From positions 1 through 20,788 of the forward strand of contig CAQIDI010000017.1 of NCBI GenBank assembly GCA_948806215.1: DNA of 20,788 nucleotides. Reading direction: 5' to 3'. The notes under the pieces were generated by a model, which did no database searches, was not told the DNA's origin, and worked only from the letters and a program-made list of their open reading frames with translations. The DNA comes from an uncultured Eubacteriales bacterium. GTDB lineage: Bacteria > Bacillota > Clostridia > Christensenellales > UBA1242. The translations under genes were made by a program, and so were the position numbers. Every line of letters starts with the position of its first letter. The first letter of the stretch is position 1. Below are positions 8,468 through 14,752 of the stretch, one piece after another.

Positions 8468-8490
8468 AGCAAAGCTTGCTCTATTTTTTT
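8461..8490. terminator. Bidirectional terminator containing both convergent stop codons
   Basis: A 12-bp perfect stem (8461-8472 with 8476-8487) with a short AGC loop and T-rich tails on both strands. The dnaI stop TAG (8465-8467) is in the left arm and the stop of the convergent glycosylase (CTA, 8481-8483) is in the right arm, so the two stops base-pair with each other. It serves both genes. Confidence 0.85.
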
Positions 8491-8951
8491 AACTCCTTTT
8501 CCCAATCACTAATATTAAACCTTGGATTTGCAGGACTGGTTGATTGCAAATAAACAATAGGAATATCGATATTATTATTTTTGCAATACTCCATTGTTAA
8601 ATTATAACTAAGTTTGCCATTACATATTATTTTATTAATTTTTGTTTGCGGTGGCAAAATGCTAACTAAATCTGCATAAATGGGATTTTTAACATCTTTA
8701 TCCATACTACCTTCAATTTCGCATTCGCACACAATATCCCAAATTGCAATGTTATGTTTAAGTAAAAATTCTATTTTTTGATTAGTTGTTAATAATTCAA
8801 CATTAAATATTTTATTAATCATATTCCAAAACCTGTTTCTTGGGTTACCATAATAAAATTGGTTATGTCTACTAATCACACTAGGAAAACTGCCTAGTAT
8901 TAATATTTTACTATTTTTATCAAACACCGGATTAAAACCTTTAACCTTCAT
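8481..8951 (-). CDS. Hypoxanthine/uracil-DNA glycosylase, UDG family 6 (HDG)
   Basis: A 156-residue base-excision-repair glycosylase that removes deaminated bases (hypoxanthine, possibly uracil) from DNA. The N-terminal motif L-G-S-F-P-S (19-24) followed by Y-Y-G-N-P-R-N-R-F-W (33-42) is the hallmark of the HDG family. N39 in that motif is the Asn position reported as important for activity in this family. The C-terminal S-T-S-P-A-N (near 137-142) is the second conserved motif. Length is slightly under the usual 160-170. The ATG has no Shine-Dalgarno; a TATAAT ends 8 nt upstream, suggesting a leaderless or nearly leaderless mRNA. The gene is convergent with dnaI and divergent from dtd. Confidence 0.9.
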   Translation of the reverse strand: MKVKGFNPVFDKNSKILILGSFPSVISRHNQFYYGNPRNRFWNMINKIFNVELLTTNQKIEFLLKHNIAIWDIVCECEIEGSMDKDVKNPIYADLVSILPPQTKINKIICNGKLSYNLTMEYCKNNNIDIPIVYLQSTSPANPRFNISDWEKELKK

Positions 8952-8959
8952 AAAACCAA

Positions 8960-8990
8960 ATTATAAAATTAAAACAATTAATTTTGTTAA
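8960..8990 (-). promoter_or_regulatory. Promoter of the glycosylase gene, probably leaderless
   Basis: On the minus strand, TTAACA (8990-8985), 19 nt, then a perfect TATAAT (8965-8960). The expected start, 7 nt downstream, falls at 8953-8952, one or two bases before the ATG at 8951. No ribosome-binding site fits in between. Confidence 0.5.
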
Positions 8991-9026
8991 AATCCTAAAA
9001 CTCCTATAATTGTATTTTTAAATAAT

Positions 9027-9056
9027 TTTACACTATTTTTAATATTGTGGTATACT
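9027..9056 (+). promoter_or_regulatory. Extended -10 promoter of dtd, leaderless
   Basis: TTTACA (9027-9032), 18 nt, then TATACT (9051-9056) with a TGG extension immediately before it. The expected start site coincides with the ATG at 9063, and no Shine-Dalgarno separates them. This implies a leaderless dtd transcript. Confidence 0.65.
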
Positions 9057-9062
9057 AAAAAT

Positions 9063-9500
9063 ATGAAATTAGTTGTTCAGCGCGTTTTAGATGCGACTTT
9101 AAAAATTAATAATAACATTACAGCCCAAATAAAAAATGGCTTGGTGTGCTTTATAGGTTTTACCGAGGGCGACAAAAACAAAGATTACACTAAAGCTATT
9201 AGTTAACTAACTGGGCTTCGTGTTTTTGAAGATTACGATGGCAAAATGAATTTAAACCTTTCGCAAATTAATGGCGAGTTATTAATAATTCCTAATTTTA
9301 CTCTTTATGCCGATTGTTCACACGGTTTTAGGCCTAGCTTTATTAATGCCCTTAACCCCACCGATGCAAAACCTTGTTTTGAAAAATTTGTTAATCTAAC
9401 AAAACAAACTTTTACTAACACTTTTTGTGGAGTGTTTGGTGCTGATATGAAAATAACTCAAACAAACGATGGTCCAATTACTATTGTTATGGAATTTTAG
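9063..9500 (+). pseudogene. dtd: D-aminoacyl-tRNA deacylase (dtd) interrupted by an in-frame TAA
   Basis: D-aminoacyl-tRNA deacylase frees tRNA from mischarged D-amino acids. Reading from ATG 9063 gives a chain colinear with the 145-residue E. coli enzyme (start M-K-L-V-V-Q-R-V; G-K-M-N-L at 60-64; R-P-S-F; N-D-G-P-I-T with G137-P138, the cis-proline motif). Codon 48 is TAA (9204-9206), between ...T-K-A-I-S and L-T-G-L-R-V-F, where relatives usually have a charged residue. One substitution (AAA, GAA or CAA to TAA) explains it; there is no length change. The S-Q-F-T-L motif reads P-N-F-T-L, so Ser77 is Pro. The remaining ORF from the internal ATG at 9246 lacks the N-terminal strands and cannot fold as DTD. 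Recent pseudogene, consensus error and stop-codon readthrough (TAA followed by CTA) all remain possible. Confidence 0.85.
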
Positions 9501-9508
9501 GAGATTTA

Positions 9509-10489
9509 ATGAGTTTAAAAATGGATGTTACTCGAAGGCTACTTCGAGCAAAAAAAGAAATTAATAAAAAACGATTAACAAAAACCGACCATTTTAGTTC
9601 GATTTACGATGTTTTGGAAATAAGCAATAACTCACGAAATGCACCTAATGTTGTTAAAAGAATAGCACTAGCAAATCTTAAAACAACAGCCATTAATTTG
9701 GCTGGCGTTAATTGCATTAAATTTGAGCCTAAAAAAACAAAGTATTTTTCTAATGTTACTTTTAGAGATGATTTTTGTTTTTTATATATTCACGGCGGTG
9801 GTTTTGTTAATGGTTTAGCACTTCAGGGCGCATACTTTATTAAAACTTTTATGCGTGAAACCGGCATTAAAGCAATTTCGGTTGATTATTCGTTATCGCC
9901 AGAAGTTGTTTTTCCAACAGCTATAAACCAAATATACGATGTTTATTTGGAACTACTTAAAACCTATAAACACAATAAAATTATTGTTGGCGGAGAATCG
10001 GCTGGTGGAAATCTAGCATTAGCCCTTATGTTAAAACTAAAAGAAAACAATATAAAACAACCTAAAATGGCAATTTTAGCATCTGGCTATTTTGATTTAA
10101 CCAACACTGGTGAAAGCTACACTTTAAACGAAAACACCGATCCACTTCTTACCAAAACACAAACTTCTTATATGAGCACCGCCTATTTAATTGGTAACCA
10201 AGTTAAATTGCTTCCGCCAAAAGCTTTATCTAACCCACTAATATCGCCGATATATGCCGATTTAAGTGGATTGCCACCAATGTATATAAGCGTTTGCGAA
10301 GATGAACTTTTGTATTCCGATTCGTTAAAAGTTTATAATAATTGTCTTCGCGATAATGTTAAAGCAAAATTTCACACTAACAAAAACTGTTTTCACGCAT
10401 ATTTAATTTTGGGAGATTTTTTCTTAGAAAGCAAAAAAGCAACAATAGATTGTTGCAATTATGTAAAAAAAATATGCAGACTAAATTAA
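9509..10489 (+). CDS. Alpha/beta hydrolase, HSL-type (family IV) esterase
   Basis: A 326-residue carboxylesterase-like hydrolase of the hormone-sensitive-lipase family. It shows the oxyanion-hole motif H95-G-G-G98, the nucleophile elbow G162-E-S164-A-G166, a likely catalytic Asp at 265 (C-E-D-E-L) and His at 296 (C-F-H-A). No signal peptide is present, so it is cytosolic; the natural ester is unknown. The Shine-Dalgarno AGGAG (9499-9503) overlaps the dtd stop codon and lies 5 nt before the ATG, so translation is probably coupled to the end of dtd. The premature stop in dtd could therefore be polar on this gene. A second ATG at codon 5 is a less likely start. A terminator shared with mscL follows. 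Confidence 0.88.
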   Translation: MSLKMDVTRRLLRAKKEINKKRLTKTDHFSSIYDVLEISNNSRNAPNVVKRIALANLKTTAINLAGVNCIKFEPKKTKYFSNVTFRDDFCFLYIHGGGFVNGLALQGAYFIKTFMRETGIKAISVDYSLSPEVVFPTAINQIYDVYLELLKTYKHNKIIVGGESAGGNLALALMLKLKENNIKQPKMAILASGYFDLTNTGESYTLNENTDPLLTKTQTSYMSTAYLIGNQVKLLPPKALSNPLISPIYADLSGLPPMYISVCEDELLYSDSLKVYNNCLRDNVKAKFHTNKNCFHAYLILGDFFLESKKATIDCCNYVKKICRLN

Positions 10490-10490
10490 C

Positions 10491-10519
10491 AAAAAAGTGC
10501 TTTATTTAGCACTTTTTTT
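10491..10519. terminator. Bidirectional terminator between esterase and mscL
   Basis: An 11-bp stem (10491-10501 with 10508-10518) with AGTGCT/AGCACT core and A/T tails works in both directions. The mscL stop codon (TTA, 10502-10504) lies in the hairpin loop. Confidence 0.85.
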
Positions 10520-11152
10520 ATTGTTTGTTTTAGGTTTAGTTGCTTTTTCTATTAACTTACTATCACCTTTTTGTTCCGCTTTTAATAAATCTCTAATTTC
10601 GGTTAAAACATCCATTTCGGTAACTGGTTTTGGCTTGTTAGTTTCTTCTAAAGCCAATCTTTCTTTTTCGGCTTCAATGACTTTTGCTTTTTCTGCTTCA
10701 ACCTCGGCTAAAAGTTGTTTATAGTTTCTGCCTTCAGCTTTCGCTCTTGCTTTTAATTCTTTCTTTTCTGCACTGCTAAGTTCTTTAATGTTTTCGACAA
10801 TTTCGTTGCTTATTTCTTTAAACTTTCTTTGAGATGCTGTAACAAGTTTTACCATAATAAATACCGATAAAGCAATAATTAAAAAGTCGATAACGGTTTG
10901 TAAAAAACTACCATAATTCCAAGTTAGTTTAACAACTTCTTCGGTTACTGGGTCAACTGTGGTTCTAAGTGTAACGCTTAAGTCTGCCAAACTTGCTGCC
11001 CCTGTTCCCCAAGTTACAAGTGGCATTATAATATCGTTAACCATACTCGATACAATTTTGTTAAACGCTGTTGCAATAATTAAACCTACAGCCATATCAA
11101 ACACATTGCCCTTGCTTATAAATGCTTTAAACTCCTTAAAAAATTTATTCAT
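10502..11152 (-). CDS. mscL: MscL large-conductance mechanosensitive channel with extended C-terminus
   Basis: MscL opens under membrane tension and releases solutes on hypo-osmotic shock. The N-terminal F-K-E-F-K-A-F-I-S-K-G-N-V-F-D-M-A-V-G leads into TM1 (about 16-43, ending V-N-D-I-I-M-P), followed by a periplasmic-type loop and TM2 (about 78-104). The conserved cytoplasmic helix E/D-V-L-T-E-I-R-D-L-L appears at 181-190. The usual length is about 130-150; this one has 216 because a highly charged, probably helical segment of about 60 residues (111-172, rich in Lys/Glu/Ala) separates TM2 from the C-terminal helix, and a basic tail follows. Its ATG overlaps the tdk stop by one base (TAATG), with AAAGGAG inside the tdk coding end, so the two are coupled. 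Confidence 0.95.
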   Translation of the reverse strand: MNKFFKEFKAFISKGNVFDMAVGLIIATAFNKIVSSMVNDIIMPLVTWGTGAASLADLSVTLRTTVDPVTEEVVKLTWNYGSFLQTVIDFLIIALSVFIMVKLVTASQRKFKEISNEIVENIKELSSAEKKELKARAKAEGRNYKQLLAEVEAEKAKVIEAEKERLALEETNKPKPVTEMDVLTEIRDLLKAEQKGDSKLIEKATKPKTNNKKSAK

Positions 11153-11736
11153 TATTTAATTTTCTCCTTTAATTTTTTATAACAACAATAACAAACGCCT
11201 TCGTAACTTTCGTCGCCACCAATAAAAAGTTCTTCGCCATCTGTTACTAATTTACCATTATTTAATCTTGCATTTAATGTGCTTTTATTTCCACACTTAC
11301 AAACTGTTTTTATTTCGGTTATGCTTTCTGCTAGTTCCAACAACCTTTTGCTACCTTCAAATAGTTTTGTTAGATAATTTGTTTTTAATCCATAACACAA
11401 AACTGGCACAAACTTTGTTAATTCTTTAAGTTCATCAACCTGATGTTCTGTTAAAAACTGGCATTCATCAACAATAATAACACCATAGTTTTTATTTTTT
11501 CTTTGGTTAAACATAGAAATTAAACTATCTGTTTTGTTAAAGGTTTCACATTCTGATTTCAAACCAATTCGTGATTTAACAATCGGATTTTCGCCTTTAA
11601 CATCGTAGCGAATGTCCACTTCGGGTTTTATTAGCCAAACATTAAAGCCTTTTTGTTCGTAATTATATTTACACATTAACGCTAAAGCAGTTTTAGAACT
11701 ACCCATTGTTCCATATTTAAAATATAGTTTTGACAT
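11152..11736 (-). CDS. tdk: Thymidine kinase (type II, TK1-like)
   Basis: Phosphorylates thymidine in the salvage pathway to dTMP. The 194-residue protein has the P-loop G9-T16 (GTMGSSKT), the D90-E91-C-Q Mg-binding motif, the Y-G-L-K-T-N stretch (115-120) before the lasso, F-E-G-S (126-129), and a zinc site made of C146-x-C148 and C182-x-x-C185. Length is typical for bacterial TK1. GGAGG lies 6 nt before the ATG. It is the first gene of a two-gene unit with mscL and is divergent from the glycosyltransferase. I see no convincing minus-strand promoter in the very AT-rich gap, though one must exist there. Confidence 0.95.
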   Translation of the reverse strand: MSKLYFKYGTMGSSKTALALMCKYNYEQKGFNVWLIKPEVDIRYDVKGENPIVKSRIGLKSECETFNKTDSLISMFNQRKNKNYGVIIVDECQFLTEHQVDELKELTKFVPVLCYGLKTNYLTKLFEGSKRLLELAESITEIKTVCKCGNKSTLNARLNNGKLVTDGEELFIGGDESYEGVCYCCYKKLKEKIK

Positions 11737-11792
11737 AATTATCCTCCAACCAAATATATTTTAATATGTTTAAATAAAATTAAAAAATGTTT

Positions 11793-11822
11793 TTAACTAA
11801 TTAAAATTTTTTTTCATATTAT
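11793..11822 (+). promoter_or_regulatory. Candidate promoter of the glycosyltransferase gene
   Basis: TTAACT (11793-11798), 18 nt, TATTAT (11817-11822) puts the start near 11829, ahead of the Shine-Dalgarno AAGAGG (11838-11843). A perfect TATAAT at 11830-11835 is closer to the gene, but would start transcription inside the ribosome-binding site. Confidence 0.4.
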
Positions 11823-11849
11823 GAGTAAATATAATTTAAGAGGCTTAAA

Positions 11850-12902
11850 ATGGTAACCCTAAGTTTATGTATGATTGTTAAAAACGAAGAAGATGTAATT
11901 GCTAGGCTATTAAATTCGGTGGAAGATTTGTTTGATGAAATTATTGTTGTTGATACCGGCAGCACCGATAACACAAAACAAATTTTAAACAATTTTAACT
12001 GTAAAATTTTTGATTACAAATGGCATAACGATTTTGCAAGTGCAAGAAACTATGCTTTTTCACACGCCACATCCGATTTTATTATGTGGTTAGATGCCGA
12101 TGATATTATAATTCCTAGCGAACTTAAAAAACTTAAAGCTTTAAAAGGCGAACTAAATAACAATATTGATGTTGTTATGCTAAAATATTCTATTGGTTCT
12201 AGCGATAACCAATTAAAATATTATCGCGAACGCATTCTTAGAAAAAATATGGGATTTGTTTGGGAAGATGCTGTGCACGAATGCATAACACCCAGAGGCA
12301 ACATAATTTATAAGGATATATTTATTACTCACGCAAAAATAAAAAGTGGCGACCCTAAACGGAACTTAAAAATTTATAATAGTTTAATAAAAAATAAAGT
12401 TAAACTATCTCCACGCCAAATGTTTTATTATGCTCGTGAACTTATGTATAACAACAATTTTAAAAAAGCAATTATTTGGTTTAAACGCTTTTTAAAAACA
12501 ACTGGTGGTTTTAAAGAAAATTATATTGAAGCCTGTTTAAACTTAAGTTATTGTTATTTAAATACAAATAATCAAGAAATAGCAAAACAAACATTATTTA
12601 AAAGTTTTAACTACGATTTGCCACGCTCCGAAATTCTTTGCGAATTAGGAAGCATTTATTACGAACAAAAACTATATAATCAAAGCATATACTATTATTT
12701 ACTTGCAACCACCAACACTCCTAACGAAAATAATGGCGGATTTATTAACCCCGATTGTTATGGCTTTTTGCCATATCTTCAAATATCGTTTTCTTACTAT
12801 TATTTAAACAACTTTAGTATGGCTAATCATTATTTTAATATTGCAAAAAAGTTAAAACCTAATTCTACATTAATATTAGAAAACCAAAAATTTTTTAACT
12901 AA
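11850..12902 (+). CDS. Family 2 glycosyltransferase with TPR-like C-terminus
   Basis: A 350-residue cytosolic GT2 enzyme (GT-A fold). The N-terminus has S-L-C-M-I-V-K-N-E-E (5-14), D-T-G-S-T-D (35-40), N-D-F-A-S-A-R-N (60-67), the metal-binding W-L-D82-A-D84-D85, and W-E-D-A-V-H143-E144. From about 190 to 340 the chain is a series of helix pairs with TPR-like spacing (F-Y-Y-A-R-E-L; C-L-N-L-S-Y-C-Y; E-L-G-S-I-Y-Y). This architecture is widespread in Firmicutes and is used for protein or peptide glycosylation (as in SunS-type enzymes) or for envelope glycans; the acceptor here is unknown. AAGAGG lies 6 nt before the ATG. It has its own terminator, so it is not in the operon that follows, although the large exported protein 1.9 kb downstream could be an acceptor (speculative). 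Confidence 0.85.
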   Translation: MVTLSLCMIVKNEEDVIARLLNSVEDLFDEIIVVDTGSTDNTKQILNNFNCKIFDYKWHNDFASARNYAFSHATSDFIMWLDADDIIIPSELKKLKALKGELNNNIDVVMLKYSIGSSDNQLKYYRERILRKNMGFVWEDAVHECITPRGNIIYKDIFITHAKIKSGDPKRNLKIYNSLIKNKVKLSPRQMFYYARELMYNNNFKKAIIWFKRFLKTTGGFKENYIEACLNLSYCYLNTNNQEIAKQTLFKSFNYDLPRSEILCELGSIYYEQKLYNQSIYYYLLATTNTPNENNGGFINPDCYGFLPYLQISFSYYYLNNFSMANHYFNIAKKLKPNSTLILENQKFFN

Positions 12903-12923
12903 CACTCTAACGAGTGTTTTTTT
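12901..12923 (+). terminator. Terminator of the glycosyltransferase gene
   Basis: AACACTC (12901-12907) pairs with GAGTGTT (12912-12918) around a TAAC loop, followed by a run of T. The TAA stop overlaps the left arm. Confidence 0.8.
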
Positions 12924-12955
12924 GTACTATTTTAAAATTTTTTGTCATAAAAATA

Positions 12956-12977
12956 AAGTGTTGCAAAAGGGACACTT
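12956..12977. repeat. Inverted repeat upstream of the RAYT-like operon promoter
   Basis: AAGTGT (12956-12961) and ACACTT (12972-12977) form a 6-bp inverted repeat with a 10-nt spacer, ending 14 nt before the -35 box of the next promoter. The T tail needed for a good terminator is weak (CTTTT). It could be a protein-binding operator or a short REP-like hairpin recognised by the downstream transposase homologue; this is inference. Confidence 0.4.
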
Positions 12978-12991
12978 CTTTTAAAAAACTA

Positions 12992-13020
12992 TTGACTTAT
13001 AATATAATAAAATATATACT
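12992..13020 (+). promoter_or_regulatory. Sigma-A promoter of the three-gene operon
   Basis: TTGACT (12992-12997), exactly 17 nt, TATACT (13015-13020): five of six matches in each box at ideal spacing. The start is expected near 13027, leaving a leader of about 25 nt that carries AAGGAG before the ATG at 13052. This is the best plus-strand promoter I see in the window. Confidence 0.8.
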
Positions 13021-13051
13021 TATCTTGTTAAATAATAATTAAGGAGCATTT

Positions 13052-13786
13052 ATGGCAAGAAAAGCAAGAGTTCTTAGCCCAATAAATTCTTACACCATCC
13101 TGCTTAAAGCCTACGATGATGTTTCTTTTTCTAATCACGATTTAACAATGTTTTTAGATACTGTTAGCAAATATAGCAACACTTTAAACTACAAATTTTT
13201 AGCATACGACTTAAACGAAAAAGTTTTAACTTTTGTTTTGTACGATTGCGATACAGCCTTAGATACAATTATGCGAAAAATATGTGTTAGTTTTGTTAGC
13301 AGATTTAACTTATTTAACTTAAGATCAGGCAAGGTTTTTAAAGATAGATTTTTATCAGTTCCTGCTAACTCCATAAAAGATGTTTGGGATATGGTTTATG
13401 ATGTTCATAAATTAGGAAGCAATCTTTCTTCTAAACAAAACTATTTTTCAAACAAATATGTTTCGGTTAACACCGTTAAACAATTTTATGGAACAGAACA
13501 AAACTTTGTTAGTGCAGTTATTAACCGTAGCGAATTAGAAAAACCTTTAGCACTAGACAAAATTTTAACCAATAAAAAGTTAGCTGATAGTGATTTGCAA
13601 GAATACATTATTAAGCAATATAACTTAACACCAAATCAGTTAACAACGCTTCCAGAAAACAAGTTAACACAAATATTAAAAGAAATAACTTTAAAAACAA
13701 AAGCAAGTGCTCGACAAATTGCCAGAATTACTAGCTTACCATTAAGGTTACTTTGGAAAGTAACTAAAGGAGTTCAAAATGACTAA
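13052..13786 (+). CDS. RAYT/Y1-type transposase homologue lacking HUH residues (probably domesticated)
   Basis: A 244-residue relative of REP-associated tyrosine transposases (TnpA_REP/Y1 family). The order of family landmarks is kept: M-A-R-K-x-R-V-x-S-P at the start, a Y-x-F-x-A-Y strand at 47-52, an I-M-R-K-I helix (73-77) followed by F-N (85-86), S-G-K-V-F-K-D-R-F (91-99), and a C-terminal L-x-x-I-L-K-E-I...A-R-Q-I-A-R-I-T helix-turn-helix (216-229). The catalytic strand, normally M-x-N-H-V-H, reads N-E-K-V-L-T, so both HUH histidines are gone. The Tyr expected in the Y-I-H-x-N-P segment also seems absent (Y-D-V-H-K-L-G). It should therefore bind DNA but not cut it. AAGGAG precedes the ATG by 5 nt, and the 3' end overlaps the next gene by 8 nt. 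I see no transposon ends around it. Confidence 0.75.
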   Translation: MARKARVLSPINSYTILLKAYDDVSFSNHDLTMFLDTVSKYSNTLNYKFLAYDLNEKVLTFVLYDCDTALDTIMRKICVSFVSRFNLFNLRSGKVFKDRFLSVPANSIKDVWDMVYDVHKLGSNLSSKQNYFSNKYVSVNTVKQFYGTEQNFVSAVINRSELEKPLALDKILTNKKLADSDLQEYIIKQYNLTPNQLTTLPENKLTQILKEITLKTKASARQIARITSLPLRLLWKVTKGVQND

Positions 13787-14750
13787 AACCAATTTGGCTC
13801 CAATGTTACAACCAAAAAAGTTTCAGTGGCAAAAATTTTTGTTAGTTTGCTTTTTAGGAATTGCAACAGGAATATTTTTGGGTAGCTGGTATTCTTACAC
13901 TATGCTAACTGCCAATGTTGACTACTCTATTTATTCCGAAGAAAAGTTACGTGAAGATGAAAGTTACAAAGATATTATTTCAAGCGTTTTAAAAATTAGT
14001 AACCCAACCGAAGCCCAATGCGAAAACTTTGTGGAACTATTTAAAGAACGAAATATTAAGCCAAGCAATTTGCTTCCTAGCCAAAACTTTATTTTAGCCG
14101 AATACAACGCAACACTAGCAAATAGTTTTAAGGCTATTGGAAGTGGCTTAGTTGAAACCATTGCAACTCAAAGCATTTATAGCGAAAAACTGTTTGATGG
14201 AAATGCTTACACCTTTTCTAGTATTAGTGCTGGACTATTAACCGTTGCCGACTGTTCTTATATGGAAAAAGGAAGCGAAAGTGTTAGTTCGCACAAAGGT
14301 AACAATGTAACTTCTACCAGTGCCGAATGGACTGGTGCTGTTACAAATTATTCTAAACAGGATTACAAAGATATTGCTGGTAACACTCCAGATGTTTTAA
14401 ACCCTTATATTGTTACATCAAAAACAATATTAGTTAATAGAAGCGAAGATATTAGTTTTGAAAATTACAACGAAAAACAAGTTTATAAATTTTCTTTTCA
14501 ATTAGACCCTGTAAAAAGCGTTTTGAACTATGTTAAACAAGTTAGGCTAACCAGCGGACTTAGCGGATACCCAACTTTTGACGATGTGACATACACGGTT
14601 TTAATGGATGAAAATTGGAATTTTGTTAGAACCGAAGTTGTGGAAAACTACCGTATTCCTTATGGCGGACTTCAACCAAAATGTAAAGGAACATTAAATA
14701 CCAACTACGAATTTAATATTCCTGTAAACTTACCAATTAACAAAGGATAA
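13779..14750 (+). CDS. Membrane-anchored protein of unknown family with glycine-zipper TM
   Basis: I do not recognise the family of this 323-residue protein. A short basic cytoplasmic stretch (1-19) precedes one transmembrane helix (about 20-38) with G27-x3-G31-x3-G35 spacing, a pattern that favours helix-helix packing. The rest is predicted to lie outside the membrane: a helical part with Glu/Lys (about 55-125), then a Ser/Thr-rich, likely beta-rich domain (about 130-320). Cysteines outside the TM are C81, C158 and C301. There is no lipobox or LPxTG. AAAGGAG lies 6 nt before the ATG, inside the previous gene, and the stop is followed after 2 nt by the next ATG. The tight coupling suggests that its product works with the upstream DNA-binding protein homologue and the giant exported protein. 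Confidence 0.8.
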   Translation: MTKTNLAPMLQPKKFQWQKFLLVCFLGIATGIFLGSWYSYTMLTANVDYSIYSEEKLREDESYKDIISSVLKISNPTEAQCENFVELFKERNIKPSNLLPSQNFILAEYNATLANSFKAIGSGLVETIATQSIYSEKLFDGNAYTFSSISAGLLTVADCSYMEKGSESVSSHKGNNVTSTSAEWTGAVTNYSKQDYKDIAGNTPDVLNPYIVTSKTILVNRSEDISFENYNEKQVYKFSFQLDPVKSVLNYVKQVRLTSGLSGYPTFDDVTYTVLMDENWNFVRTEVVENYRIPYGGLQPKCKGTLNTNYEFNIPVNLPINKG

Positions 14751-14752
14751 CT

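Noticed and set aside
9204..9206. Reassignment of TAA to an amino acid in this organism
   Set aside because: TAA terminates most genes in the window, often inside terminators, so a global code change is untenable.
10497..10724. 75-residue plus-strand frame opposite the mscL 3' end
   Set aside because: It starts inside the bidirectional terminator and is the complement of the Lys/Glu/Ala-rich MscL tail.
13052..13786. An active IS200/IS605-type insertion sequence
   Set aside because: No HUH residues, no TnpB partner, no recognisable hairpin ends or duplicated flanks, and the gene is translationally coupled to unrelated genes.
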